From Ashinkailepas kermadecensis (lineage: Eukaryota > Arthropoda > Thecostraca > Neolepadidae), in contig JAOTOM010004873.1 in NCBI GenBank assembly GCA_034440615.1, positions 288,001 through 352,000 of the forward strand: DNA of 64,000 nt, in the 5' to 3' direction. Shown here piece after piece: positions 13,104 through 24,596 of the stretch. Positions within the stretch are counted from its first letter, which is position 1; each line of letters starts with the position of its first letter. The position numbers and the translations under genes are program-made. The notes below the pieces were generated by a model, which had not been told where the DNA came from, searched no databases, and worked only from the letters and a program-made list of their open reading frames with translations.

Positions 13104-13460
13104 TTCTCTTGGTTACATACCATGTATATTGTGTGTAACCCCAGAAGTTATACACCATGCATATGGTGTATAAGCCTGCAGGTTATGCACCATGCACACA
13201 AGACTGGGTCAGGGTGTCAGTAGCTCAGTGATGCCCACTTTCCAGCCAGGATGAGAGGTGGGTGATGTTATATGGCCTCAGCTGCTGAGTGCATTGTAAA
13301 GCCACAACCAACCAACCAACCAACCAACCACAAGACTGGGTCTTGCTGTTCCATTCCAAACAATGGAAGTTGAGTCAGCTGGATCCTGGGCCACTGTCAA
13401 CCACTGAGTCACTTCACTGATAGTCTGATGTTGTATGGCATTATAGAATTATATAAATGT
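13104..13460 (+). repeat. Older repeat (holds the nested SINE)
   Basis: Contains TTATACACCATGCATATGGT and TCAGCTGGATCCTGGGCCAC. An inverted relative lies at 14660-14875. The 118-bp SINE at 13211 splits this copy. Confidence 0.65.
13211..13328 (+). mobile_element. Short SINE nested in an older repeat, 14-bp TSD
   Basis: A 118-bp insert beginning AGGGTGTCAGTAGCTCAGTG (tRNA A-box-like) and ending in CCAACCAACCAACC. It is flanked by the perfect 14-bp duplication cacaagactgggtc at 13197-13210 and 13329-13342. The related inverted copy at 14660-14875 lacks the insert, which confirms the empty site. Confidence 0.88.
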
Positions 13461-13466
13461 ATGATA

Positions 13467-13468
<2 letters not shown>

Positions 13469-13543
<75 letters not shown>
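13469..13543. repeat. (TA)n microsatellite
   Basis: About 36 uninterrupted TA dinucleotides. Confidence 0.98.
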
Positions 13544-13545
<2 letters not shown>

Positions 13546-14659
13546 ATACAGTGTCACATAGATAATTGCAAGTGAATGGCTTTAAAAATCCCAGGTAGAT
13601 GTCAAAAGTTTAATTAATATTGTATCCCAAGAGCCTGACCTTGACCATACTCAGCTGATGCAGTTGAGTGTGAACAGTTTGTCAACAGTTATGTGTTGCT
13701 GTTGTTGTTCAGAGTCATACTAGAAACTGGATAAAACCCATATGTTTATGCTGAGGGCTCTAGTGTGCTCACTGCATATGTCATTTAGGTTAGTTTTGAT
13801 GACATTTTTGCATGCATGCTACTAGACATGTATTTTCTGTGCTGCATAGTGGTGACAATGTGTCATAATGAAGTCACAATGTGTGACTGTAGTGACCTAG
13901 TTTTGTTGTGGTTTGTTTGACAATGGAACACATATGTATTTGAACTAGTTTCATCATAACATAAATTTTCTGTAGATTACTATCAAACTAAGCTGATCTC
14001 GGGATCTGTCTTCGCTATGCCTACAGCCTGCGTACAGTGCTCATTTGAAGAAATTAAGGCAGAGCAATACCTGTATTTATTTGTATTATGATTGTATGCA
14101 TGTATAAATTTTAAAATGTTGCACAGCATACTCAATTTTGTTTTCCAATATATTTATGTATTAGGCCAGTACTGATATTTGCTAGGCCTTGAAGACAGCA
14201 TCAAACACTGTCAGCATTGTGTGGGTGCCATCTATGCTTACTATGAAATACTTTAATTCCAAATCATCTGGAACAATATAGGTCACTGACACAGCAGGCA
14301 CACATGATGATAGGTTCACAGATCAAATCAGGATTGTGTTATAGGGGTGTTGGCATATATTTTATGGGTGCCTTCTCCACCTGGAGAGGCACCCTCAACT
14401 AGAAATTAGTTAAGTGTGAGAGAAGGGAGGGATGCATGCACTCAAATTTCCCACATGCCAGTAACATTTTCCATTCAATGGTGACTGGCTGTAAAAATTG
14501 TTGTGTTGGGCTGCGATGCACTAAACCTTCACAGGAGCCTCACCTGGTCAAGGTTGGGCTTTTCAATTGCAAGATAAGTGATAATTTTGACCTCTGTAAT
14601 TTTGTAAAGACATCTGCTTGCAGTTATGTGATGCTCTAGTCATATATATGTCCAATATA

Positions 14660-14875
14660 CATTTATGCAATTATATGATGCTATGTAGTATCAAACCATC
14701 AGTGACATCACTCAATAGTTGGCAGTGGCCCAGGATCCAGCTGACACCACTTTCATTGTTTGGAACATAATGGTAAGACCCAGAGTCTTGTGTTCATGGT
14801 GTATAACCTGTTTGGTTACACACAATATGTATGGTGTGTAACCACAGTGACTTCTTTTTCTGATGCAGTGTTTAT
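14660..14875 (-). repeat. Older repeat, inverted copy without the SINE
   Basis: On the - strand it reads TTACACACCATACATATTGT and TCAGCTGGATCCTGGGCCAC, matching 13104-13460 without the insert. Confidence 0.65.
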
Positions 14876-15230
14876 GAATGTGGTTAGCATGTGACCACTC
14901 ATGTCCTCTGTAAATGCTTGCTTCTCTAATGGCAGGGAACATAACAAGAAAGGACTGTGAGTTTGGTAATATATCATGCAAAATAATGTATGAAAAAAAT
15001 TGGGAAAATTTCACACCATTTTTTTCTGTTTCAAATGAAGAAACAGCCTGACCTAGTCTAACCTGTTTTGAAGAAAAAAGTATTTTTTTGTCTACTTAAA
15101 ATAAACCAATTCTAACCCGTTTGCTTGCTTCATGAAGGCAAAATGTGTGTAAAACTTGTCTTCGAGCTTTGATGCTTTGAGAATAAAGTTGCAAACCTCC
15201 CAGCTCTGGAATTATTTCAGGAACAAATAC

Positions 15231-15745
15231 AGTGATAAATTATTCGTGAAATAGGGTGGACTATACCACTTTTTTAAACAATGCTCAACATCCTGCTCCA
15301 TGATGCATGCTTATGAAGTCGTCATGTCTCCTTTTTAGCAGTATCTTGCTTAGAAGTATCATGTCCATGCTCTTGATAATGAATGGTCAAACACGAATAT
15401 TTCGCAACACAATTTCAGGTAAAGGTATCATTTATAATGTGATATGGCTTACAATGCCAGTTTATAGCGTAGGATTATTCTCCCTATCCCGAATATAGCT
15501 CTTCCTAAATCATGAATCTCAAAACCAATATTGAAGGTGCAGTCATAAGTACCTACACCATTGGCTTAAATTTGAGGCTGAAAGACATCAAAAGCATTTT
15601 ATATGATGCTAATTCCATGGCAAATTTCGATATCCTAATTTGCTTGTTTCAACATCTCGCACCTAACGAAAAACCATTATTTTAACTCTGAACATATACC
15701 ATCCTAGATATGGGTGATGTATGACTAACTCAGTTGACACACCCC
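15231..15745 (+). repeat. Dispersed ~510-bp repeat, copy 2 of 3
   Basis: Shares GATGCATGCTTATGAAGTC, GGTAAAGGTATCATTTATAA and CACCTAACGAAAAACCATTA with the copy at 12241. The alignment is near full length with small indels. Confidence 0.75.
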
Positions 15746-16426
15746 TAAGCCCACCAACCCTAGCCAACCAACCAACCAACCAACCATCCAAGATACTGCC
15801 ACAAATACTTGAGCTGTGCAATGGGAACTACATGTAGTTTCTGAAAACTCTAATCTTGGTGATTGTCCTGAAAAGAGCTTGATAATTTTGTGAGTCACTG
15901 AAGCAGAGGTCACTGTTACACTGATGCTGATAGCTTGTTCGATTTGACTTCTTTGCAAATATTGATATGGCATGGATACAAATTTCTGCCTGGGTGTGGT
16001 TGTAAGTATTCCGTGACAGAAAGGAATGTGGAAATATGCTGGGAACTGAGTTTTTGAGGTGAAAGAGTGTTGAATTGTTCACAAGAAGCATTGAGTTTCT
16101 TCTTTATAACGTCTGTGAAGCACGATATATGAATAATAATAAGCTATTGGCACAGTGAATGTTATGATAGATTAGTTCTTTTCCAACTGAAAAGTAAGCA
16201 TTTGCTGAGAAAATGAGTGGTTGCATCATCTTCATCAGTTCATAAGCATTGGATTAAAAATATAAAAACTCAATTTACCTTAAGCTGAAATCATACCTAC
16301 ATTTCAAAATTGTTCACGATTTTTTTCGTTAGAAATTCTACAACTTTTCATCACGTTTTATAAAGGGATCTTCACCCATTTGAAGGCATGACCACTGCTA
16401 TGATAATATGTGTCTGTGTTCGCCAG

Positions 16427-16512
16427 TGATGATGCTCTAAAGGAACTAACGCGGTTCCTGAACGTGGAGGCACGATCTGACGTCAAGGCGGCAGCACTAC
16501 GACATGTTCTTG
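16427..16512 (+). CDS. HGH1: HGH1 exon (N-terminal helical repeat part)
   Basis: This exon encodes 28 complete codons starting DDALKELTRFLNVEARSD and ending AALRHVL, plus one leftover G. The RHVL...G motif and the preceding acidic/basic helix match the start of animal HGH1 proteins. The acceptor is a pyrimidine-rich tract ending ttcgccag at 16426. The donor is g|gtatgc at 16513. An in-frame TAA at 16404 and the absence of an in-frame ATG before the acceptor mean this is not the first coding exon, so a short upstream exon ending in phase 2 is required. The leftover G joins GT of the next exon to make a glycine, and the frame continues into LTGSDAG, as in the family. The upstream exon may lie in the repeat-rich DNA between 10 and 16 kb. 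Confidence 0.82.
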
Positions 16513-16854
16513 GTATGCAGTTGCTGGAGTAATTGCATCCTAGTAATGTCGTGTTATGCACACGGGGAACGCTCACCAATGTCGACAAGTTTTGTGGATT
16601 TTAATCGTCACTGAATGGTCGCTAACGTATGTTTGTCCGAAGATGTCATTTCTCGTGGTATTCAGCCAGTATTGAAGCAATAGTTTTTCATTCGGTGGGA
16701 GATGTTGAAACGAATACGGGAGAATGACTCATTTCTTCATGGAAGCGTGCCATTTGATATATCGCTGATGTTTTGTTAAGCTCAATTTTGGCCCCACAGA
16801 ATATGCGTCAGAGTATGCTTTTTTATTTTGCAGGATCCCTAATATAGGGATATC

Positions 16855-16990
16855 TATGCAATAGTGATAGCGATAGCACCATACTATCAACAAATTGTAA
16901 TGTATAACAGATCACATCATGGGTGATCTTTACCTTTACCTGGAATTGTACTATGATATGTTTGTGCATCACAATCTGAAATGATGAGCA
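16855..16990 (+). repeat. Diverged repeat, copy 1
   Basis: Shares ACATCATGGGTGATC-like, GTGCATCA and TGAGCATGTG blocks, in the same order, with 21296-21430. Both copies are in HGH1 introns. Confidence 0.55.
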
Positions 16991-18184
16991 TGTGCATGTG
17001 CATATGCATGATACTTACACCTCAGGTACTGTTAGACACGAGTTATGCAGACTTCATTTAACATACATGTAGCAGCACAATGTCGATACGTCTTAGGGGA
17101 TGATGTCTATTCAGTGTCCAGTAAGTGGTAGGTTCCTCTCTATTTCACGAATAATATATAATTGTGTTCAGCACGTGCCTATCCACGTAGATCGAAAATG
17201 TATTTTATGGGTTCCACAATTGGCTTTTAGTTGACTGTTGAGAATGTGTGATATTTTAAGATAACATCCAGGCGTTTGTAAGATAAAATGCAAGCGTTGG
17301 TCAACAAGTCTTCACACTGATCTGCATTAGGGTCGCGTCTTTTGTCTCTCTCCTTAAACGGATTGTGTTTTTCCCCCACTTCTGTAATTGGATGCCAGGT
17401 TCCATCCCCCGTCAGCTCTCCAGTGGGCGTGATAGTTGGGGTACTGTTGCACTCAGGTGAGCACACCCTCGGCACGTGCCGCTATCCCAACACAGCTTTG
17501 ATCTACCGGTACGACTATTGCAAAACTGGTCACCCAGACCGTCAGAACCAGCGTGCCCGTGAGATGGTGGCCATTGGTGGACAAGGATGAATTGAGGCCA
17601 CAAGTGGTGCGGCGAGATTAGAAGCAAACTTTGAGCGATGTTCGATGTTGAGCCTTGGCATCGCAAACGAGATGGAAGCCGGTGCCTGACCTCGCGGGGT
17701 TCCCTTGGTGTCCGTGTTTCTCTTATTGGCCGGTCAGTCCTCACTGTCCCAGTTGGCCCTGCCCTGGGATATCGTGCACTCGCAACCTTGCCAGTATCCT
17801 GTTGTCCCCACCATCACCGGCTCGGTCCCCAAACATTTTTTTTGCCACCCAGAACAGTATTCTCTCCAGGAAGATATCGTCTCCTTAGTTCTTACCGAAA
17901 GATTGAATGGTGCTGTTTGAAATGCCAGAAACTCAACAGAAAATATCAAATGGAGTTGCCGATGTCAGGAACAGAACAGAAAATTATCCTCCCTGAATTT
18001 GATGGCCTGTCATTTTCCTCTCCAATTTCCAGATTCCAGAACCCTGGCCCTGACTGTTCCAGTTGCTGGTGACATACCATATGATGCCCCGCCCGTGACC
18101 TTGTCTGCCCCGATCGTTATCATCCACAACTTCTTTGACTCAAATTGTTACCTACATCCCAAACATAGCCTGTGCTGCCTTCCC

Positions 18185-18690
18185 AGTGATAAATTATTCG
18201 TGAAATAGGGTGGAGCATGCCACTATCTGAGCACCGAACAAATCTTCCAAGGAAGTATCGACATCGTGTTTGCTGACGTGTGCTTATGAAGTCTCCGTGA
18301 TTCATTTCTGAAAGCATTTCGTGTATAAGTATCATGATTATGCTCAACATTACAGATTGTGATGCACAAGGATCTCGTAACACAATTCCAGGTGCAGAGA
18401 TTATCAATGTTTTAGTATGCTAAGCAATGCTACCTGCTGATACCATGGTACCGCAATCGTTATCGTTGTATAGGTGTCCCACAAATAAAATTTAAAAAAA
18501 AGCATGCACTTATGAGTACACTATTGGCTCTAAATTGAGTTTGAAGAATTGAAACGTTATTTTATTTGGCAAGCTTCCGTGACACATTTCGACATTCTAC
18601 AATACTCGTTTCGACATATCACACCTAACGAATAGCCATTATTTTAGCGCTGTGCCTTCCATCCTTGGCATCGTTAGGCTGATGTCATCC
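18185..18690 (+). repeat. Dispersed ~510-bp repeat, copy 3 of 3 (HGH1 intron)
   Basis: AGTGATAAATTATTCGTGAA and CACCTAACGAATAGCCATTA match the copy at 15231. It sits in the HGH1 intron directly before the acceptor array at 18725. Confidence 0.72.
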
Positions 18691-18724
18691 ATCATCTATA
18701 TTCTGTTCTAAGTTGATCTGATGT

Positions 18725-19288
18725 GACCGGCCAGGTCTGACGGGCTCGGACTTCAGCCGGTGACAGCTGCTGGCCTGCTGTGACCTGACCTGACCTAACC
18801 TGACCTGACGGGCCAGGTCTGATGGGGTGGCAGCTGCTGACCTGCTGTGACCTGACCTAGCCTGAGCTGACGTGACTGGCCAGGTCTGTTGGGCTCGGAC
18901 TTCAGCCGGTGACAGCTGCTGGCCTGCTGTGACCTGACCTGACCTGACGGGCCAGGTCTGATGGGGTGGCAGCTGCTGACCTGCTGTGACCTGACCTGAC
19001 CTAACCTGACCTGACGGGCCAGGTCTGGTGGGGTGGCAGCTGCTGACCTGCTGTGACCTGACCTAACCTGAGCTGACGTGACTGGCCAGGTCTGTTGGGC
19101 TCGGACTTCAGCCGGCGACAGCTGCTGTGACCTGACCTGACCTGATGGGGTGGCAGCTGCTGACCTGCTGTGACCTGACCTAACCTGACCTGACCTGACG
19201 GGCCAGGTCTGACGGGCTCGGACTTCAGCCGGCGACAGCTGCTGGCCTGCTGTGACCTGACGTAACCTGACCTGACCTGACGGGCCAG
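18725..19288 (+). repeat. Tandem copies of an HGH1 3' splice site plus exon start
   Basis: About eight irregular units (~65-80 bp) each hold GGCCAG|GTCTGAYGGG (acceptor and first exon bases), the exon-like GGCTCGGACTTCAGCCGG, CAGCTGCTGGCCTGC, and a spacer of TGACC/TAACC repeats that offers many branch-point-like CTRAC motifs. The last unit runs into the real exon at 19289. Some units have lost the middle of the exon segment. Confidence 0.88.
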
Positions 19289-19727
19289 GTCTGACGGGCT
19301 CGGACGCCGGCCGGCGCCAGCTGCTGGCCTGCCCGGAGCTGCTGAGCCGACTGAAGCGACTGGTGGCCGACGACCGGTCACCGGCCGGCCACGACGCCTG
19401 CCTGGCGCTGCTGAACCTGTCCGGCGGCGCCTCGGCGGCCGGCGTGCTGCTGGACGCGCCCGGCGTCGACACGGCCGGCGTGCTGCTGCGGCACGCCGTC
19501 AGCCGTGACAGCGCGCTCGCCGACCCCTGCTGCATGGCGCTGTCGAACGTGAGCCGGCCGGCGGCCGCCTGCCGCCGGCTGTGGTCGCGGCTGGCCGCCA
19601 GCGGCGTCACTGTCGAGCAGCTGGTGGCGGCGCTGTGCCGACCAGCCGACCATAACACGGCCGGCCAGAGGCTGCACTACCTCGGCCCGCTGCTGAGCAA
19701 TCTCACACAGCTGCCCGAGGCGCGACA
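19289..19727 (+). CDS. HGH1: HGH1 exon (main DUF383 part)
   Basis: The largest HGH1 exon has 145 complete codons. It begins LTGSDAGRRQLLACPELLSR and continues through ACLALLNLSG, a CMALSNVSRPAAACRRL helix pair, and HYLGPLLSNLTQLPEAR, all recognisable HGH1 landmarks. The acceptor is gggccag|gtctg at 19288. The first two bases finish the glycine codon begun at 16512. The donor is gaca|gtgagt at 19728, leaving CA to be completed by the G at 22152 (glutamine). The exon is strongly GC-rich, unlike the intron upstream. Both edges are odd: the acceptor and the first ~45 exon bases are tandemly copied upstream (18725-19288), and the donor with the last ~17 exon bases is copied about 21 times downstream (to 20520). 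Confidence 0.92.
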
Positions 19728-20520
19728 GTGAGTCCAGGGTTATACACAGCTGCCCGAGGCGCGACAGTAGTGAGTCCGAGGTGGCGCGTAGCTGCCCGAG
19801 GCGCGACAGTGAGTCCAAGGTTATACACAGCTGCCCGAGGCGCGACAGTGAGTCCGAGGTGGCGCGTAGCTGCCCGAGGCGCGACAGTGAGTCCGAGGTT
19901 ATACACAGCTGCCCGAGGCGCGACAGCGAGTCCAGGGTTATACACAGCTGCCCGAGGCGCGACAGTGAGTCCGAGGTGGCGCGTAGCTGCCCGAGGCGCG
20001 ACAGTGAGTCCAAGGTTATACACAGCTGCCCGAGGCGCGACAGTGAGTCCAGGGTTATACACAGCTGCCCGAGGCGCGACAGTGAGTCCGAGGTGGTGCA
20101 TAGCTTCCGAGGCGCGACAGTGAGTCCAAGGTTATACACAGCTGCCCGAGGCGCGACAGTGAGTCCAGGGTTATACACAGCTGCCCGAGGCGCGACAGTG
20201 AGTCCGAGGTGGTGCATAGCTGTCCGAGGCGCGACAGTGAGTGCAAGGTTATACACAGCTGCCCGAGGCGCGACAGTGGGTGCAAGGACATACACAACTG
20301 CCCGAGCCGCGACGGTGAGTCCGAGGTTATGCGCAGCTGCCCGAGGCGCGACAGTAAGTCCAAGGTCACAAACAGCTTCCCGAGGCGCGACAGTGAGTCC
20401 AAGGTTATTCACATCTGCCCGAGGCGCGACAGCGAGTCCGAGATTATACACAGCTGCCCGAGGCGGTACAGTAAGTCCAAGGTTATTCACAGCTGCCCGA
20501 GGCGCGACAGTGGGTCCAAG
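19711..20520 (+). repeat. Tandem copies of an HGH1 5' splice site and exon end (~41 bp x 21)
   Basis: Each unit is close to CAGCTGCCCGAGGCGCGACA followed by GTGAGTCC and a short variable spacer (AGGGTTATACA or GAGGTGGCGCGT). The first unit is the genuine end of the 19289-19727 exon with its donor. Reading past the first donor meets TGA at once, so only the first copy can serve the normal protein. Confidence 0.92.
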
Positions 20521-20879
20521 GCAGGGTCGGAAATACAGGCTTTCCTCAATTTTTAGAATGCAGAACATTGTCATCTCCATACAATTATCTTCTCATTTTT
20601 TCTCATTTGGAGGTTGAGTGGTGCTGTTTGACAAAGGACTGCTCTGTGATCAAGTGCTCAAGATTGACTGTAAATGGCAAACTGATATTCTGACAAGCTT
20701 GAAGAAATTTATTTGAAGAAAAAGAAGTTTCCTCTCCTCATCCAGGATTTCAAAGTAGAACTCAAACCCTGGCCCAAGGTCGCACACAGCTGCCCCGACT
20801 CCCTGAGAGAAGACAGTGAGTCTGATGTTACATCCATGACTGCCTGAGCAAAGGCAGTGTGGGTCTGCCATCACATACA

Positions 20880-21130
20880 CAGACACAGCTGCCCGAGGCG
20901 CGACAGCGAGTCGGACGTCATCTTCACACAGCTACCAGAGAAGCGAATGAGTCCGGCACCTTATGTACAAATAGTCGCATGATGCGCGACAGCGAGTCGG
21001 ACGCCATTTTCACACAGCTACCAGAGAAACGAATGAGCCTGGCGCCTTATGTACAAACAGTCGCCTCAGGCGCGATAGCGAGTCCACGTCATTTTCCCAT
21101 ACCACCTCCCGAGGCACGACGGTGAATCTG
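20880..21130 (+). repeat. Degenerate donor-array copies
   Basis: Four further copies of GAGGCGCGACAGCGAGTC type are spaced about 90 bp apart, with CTACCAGAGAA and TTATGTACAAA between them. They look like an older or re-amplified edge of the 19711-20520 array. Confidence 0.75.
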
Positions 21131-21295
21131 ACAGCGTTCATATAATGTTTTTTTTTTCGTTAGGGGTGCAATGTCCACAAAGACATAGAATCATGGTGAA
21201 ATTCGTCATGAAGCGATGCCACTTGAAAGTGCATTTATTAGGGCTATCAGCTCATCCTGGAGCAAGGGTTCCCTAAAGTGCTTTTTTAAATGTAT

Positions 21296-21430
21296 ATGAG
21301 AGAAACAATGCCGATACTAGCAACAACTATTATTGCATAACGGACCACATCATGGGTAGTCGCATTATCTGTAATCGTATAACAAGCTGGAGGTGCATCA
21401 TTTTCCACAATAGTGAGCATGTGGATGATG
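21296..21430 (+). repeat. Diverged repeat, copy 2
   Basis: CCACATCATGGGTAGTCGC, GGTGCATCATTTTCC and GTGAGCATGTGGATGATG parallel the copy at 16855. Confidence 0.55.
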
Positions 21431-21856
21431 ACTATCAATGCGATACGGCTAGAAACAAGGAGTGAAATAAGACTGCCTAAAGTGTTTGCCATGCCAGTGG
21501 CATTCACCGACAAAAACCATTTGCTGGTAAAAGCTTCATCCTGCAGCAGACCATGATGGGCAGAACATGATATATCTCTGTGATCCGGGGACAACCGGAT
21601 CCAGAATCACTAGTCTGTTATGGTCTCATGCTCCTGTTAAATGTGTCTCGACATCAAATGTGTTTTGCCAGGCCCCCAGTATTACCCAGTTTATGTCAGC
21701 ATATTGCCAGCCCTGGTTTCCCCCTTCTTTCCTCTGTGGTGGAACCTATGACTAATTCAGTGTGCTTAATTAGTCCCTGGCTTTTCATGAAGTGGTCCTG
21801 TGCAATCTGTCACATTTCCAAAGTTTTGATATGTGCTACCCTGAAAACTGGCGTGT

Positions 21857-21943
21857 TTTCTCTCCTCCTTTTCCTCCTCCTCCTGCTCCTGCTCCTCCTC
21901 CTACTTCTCTTCCTCCTCCTCATCCTCATCCTCATCATCATCA

Positions 21944-21987
<44 letters not shown>

Positions 21988-22005
21988 ATCTTCATCCTCT
22001 TTCTC
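21857..22005. repeat. Pyrimidine-rich CTC/CTT/TCG tract
   Basis: About 150 bp of trinucleotide-like CTC, CAT and CGT-CCT repeats on the + strand, in the intron 147 bp before the 22152 exon. Confidence 0.95.
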
Positions 22006-22151
22006 CGGCTGCCCGCATATGATCAATTCTGGTCGAAACGCCCCAAGCCCAAATAACTAACCTCCGGCTGCCGGTCCTCTGGTCTAGTGGACGGGGGGAG
22101 CCTGCAGTGTTCGAGCGACTGTGGACCCAGCACGTGACCACATGTTGTCAG

Positions 22152-22273
22152 GTACCTGCTGGACAGGGAGCGGGTGGTGTTTCAACGGCTACTGCCCTTC
22201 ATAGAGTATCAGGATTCGCTGGTCAGACGTGGAGGTGTGATAGGCGCCATCAAGAACTGCTGCTTTGAGACGG
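22152..22273 (+). CDS. HGH1: HGH1 exon (YLLDRERVVF...NCCFET)
   Basis: This exon encodes YLLDRERVVFQRLLPFIEYQ followed by DSLVRRGGVIGAIKNCCFET, the best-conserved central block of HGH1 proteins (family pattern VRRGG-x-GxxxNCCFE). The acceptor is gttgtcag at 22151. The first base completes the glutamine left open at 19727. The donor is g|gtatgt at 22274, leaving G, which joins AC at 24597 to give aspartate. It is short, unique and not part of any array. The intron before it carries a long pyrimidine-rich CTC/TCG tract, and the intron after it is filled by the 60-bp array. No frameshift or missing residue is visible. Confidence 0.93.
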
Positions 22274-22667
22274 GTATGTGGGCGCTAGCTTTCTGTCGGT
22301 TGAACGCGGCCATCTTGTATGGCACCAAGCTGTTCCGCCTGTGGTTAGAGTAGGCGCGGTGTTAGATGCGGCTTGGATTGCGAAGCCAACCCGTTGGACG
22401 GACGCGTGTTAATGTGTTGTTGTGTATGTTCTGAGGTGTAAGCAGCATGTCTGAACGACTCTGGTCATGCTGCCTTGCCTGGCCACTGGCATGGCGGTAG
22501 ATTGTGTGCAGGCCAAAGTGCTGCGGTTGTACCAGATTGCCTCATCCTGTGTTGCACTGACTGCCGGGTTGTGTAGTGATTGGCACCTCTGGCTGGTGAC
22601 TGCCGAGTGAAGTAATGTTTGGAACTCTTCACTGATAGGTGCTGGCCGCTGGGTAATGCTCAAATGT

Positions 22668-24596
22668 AATCTGACTGCTGGGTGATGATGTTGACCTGCT
22701 GCCCCAACTGCCGTCCACAGACAGTCACCAGTGGCTGTTGGGTGATGATGTTCACCTGCTGCCCGAACTGCCGTCCACAGACAGTCATCAGTGGCTGTTG
22801 GGTGATGATGTTGACCTGCTGCCCCAACTGCCGTCCACAGACAGTCACCAGTAGCTGTTGGGTGATGATGTTGACCTGCTGCCCCAACTGCCGTCCACAG
22901 ACGGTCACCAGTGGCTGCTGGGTGATGATGTTGACCTGCTGCCCCAACTGCCGTCCACAGACAGTCACCAGTGGCTGATGAGTGATGATGCTGACCTGCT
23001 GCCCCAACTGCCGTCCACAGACAGTCACCAGTGGCTGTTGGGTGATGATGTTGACCTGCTGCCCCAACTGCCGTCCACAGACAGTCACCAATGGCTGTTG
23101 AGTGATGATGTTGACCTGCTGCCCCAACTGCCGTCCACAGACAGTCACCAGTGGCTGTTGGGTGATGATGTTGACCTGCCCCAACTGCCATCCACAGACA
23201 GTCACCAATGGCTGCCGGGTAATGATGTTGACCTGCTGCCCCAACTGCCGTCCACAGACAGTCACCAGTGGCTGTTGGGTGATGATGTTGACCTGCTGCC
23301 CCAACTGCCGTCCACAGACAGTCACCAATGGCTCTTGAGTGATGATGTTTACCTGCTGCCCCAACTGCCGTCCACAGACAGTCACCAGTGGCTGTTGGGT
23401 GATGATGTTGACCTGCCCCAACTGCCATCCACAGACAGTCACCAATGGCTGCCGGGTAATGATGTTGACCTGCTGCCCCAACTGCCGTCCACAGACAGTC
23501 ACCAGTGGCTGTTGGGTGATGATGTTGACCTGCTGCCCCAACTGCCGTCCACAGACAGTCACCAATGGCTGTTGAGTGATGATGTTGACCTGCTGCCCCA
23601 ACTGCCGTCCACAGACAGTCACCAGTGGCTGTTGGGTGATGATGTTGACCTGCTGCCCCAACTGCCGTCCATAGACAGTCACCAGTGGCTGTTGGGTGAT
23701 GATGTTGACCTGCTGCCCCAACTGCCGTCCACAGACAGCCAGTGGCTGCTGGGTGCTGATGTTGACCTGCCCCAACTGCCGTCCACAGACAGTCACCAGT
23801 GGCTGTTGGGTGATGATGTTGACCTGCTGCCCCAACTGGCGTCCACAGACAGCCAGTGGCTGCTGGGTGCTGATGTTGACCTGCCCCAACTGCCGTCCAC
23901 AGACAGTCACCAGTGGCTGTTGGGTGATGATGTTGACCTGCTGCCCCAACTGCCGTCCACAGACAGCCAGTGGCTGCTGGGTGCTGATGTTGACCTGCCC
24001 CAACTGCCGTCCACAGACAGTCACCAGTGGCTGTTGGGTGATGATGTTGACCTGCTGCCCCAACTGCCGTCCATAGACAGTCACCAGTGGCTGTTGGGTG
24101 ATGATGTTGACCTGCTGCCCCAACTGCCGTCCATAGACAGTCACCAGTGGCTGTTGGGTGATGATGTTGACCTGCTGCCCCAACTGCCGTCCACAGACAG
24201 CCAGTGGCTGCTGGGTGCTGATGTTGACCTGCCCCAACTGCCGTCCACAGACAGTCACCAGTGGCTGCTGGGTGATGATGTTGACCTGCTGCCCCAACTG
24301 GCGTCCACAGACAGCCAGTGGCTGCTGGGTGCTGATGTTGACCTGCCCCAACTGCCGTCCACAGACAGTCACCAATGGCTGTTGGGTGATGATGTTGACC
24401 TGCTGCCCCAACTGCCGTCCACAGACAGCCAGTGGCTGCTGGGTGCTGATGTTGACCTGCCCCAACTGCCGTCCACAGACAGTCACCAGTGGCTGCTGGG
24501 TGATGATGTTGACCTGCTGCCCAACTGGCGTCCACAGACAGTCACCAGTGGCTGCTGGGTGATGATGTGACCTGCTGCCCCAACTGCCGTCCACAG
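22668..24596 (+). repeat. 60-bp array: ~34 copies of an HGH1 acceptor plus exon start
   Basis: The unit is GACAGTCACCAGTGGCTGTT, GGGTGATGATGTTGACCTGC, TGCCCCAACTGCCGTCCACA. It consists of the first ~36-45 bases of the exon at 24597 followed by a pyrimidine-rich acceptor. Variants of 54 and 51 bp lack CTGCTG or TCAC. The copies keep one reading frame (WLLGDDVDLLPQLPSTDSHQ per 20 codons) over most of the array. Two single-base deletions near 24520 and 24569 break this frame just before the real exon. Confidence 0.95.

Noticed and set aside
17342..18080. Coding exon within the first HGH1 intron
   Set aside because: Open frames of 70-144 codons overlap on both strands without recognisable motifs, and HGH1 phases already join 16512 to 19289.
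22409..24594. Open frames of 570-708 codons on both strands with a 20-residue repeat
   Set aside because: They are by-products of a 60-bp array (a multiple of three) derived from an HGH1 splice acceptor and exon start. There is no independent start, domain or codon constraint.
22668..24596. CRISPR array
   Set aside because: Units are head-to-tail repeats without unique spacers, in a eukaryotic intron.
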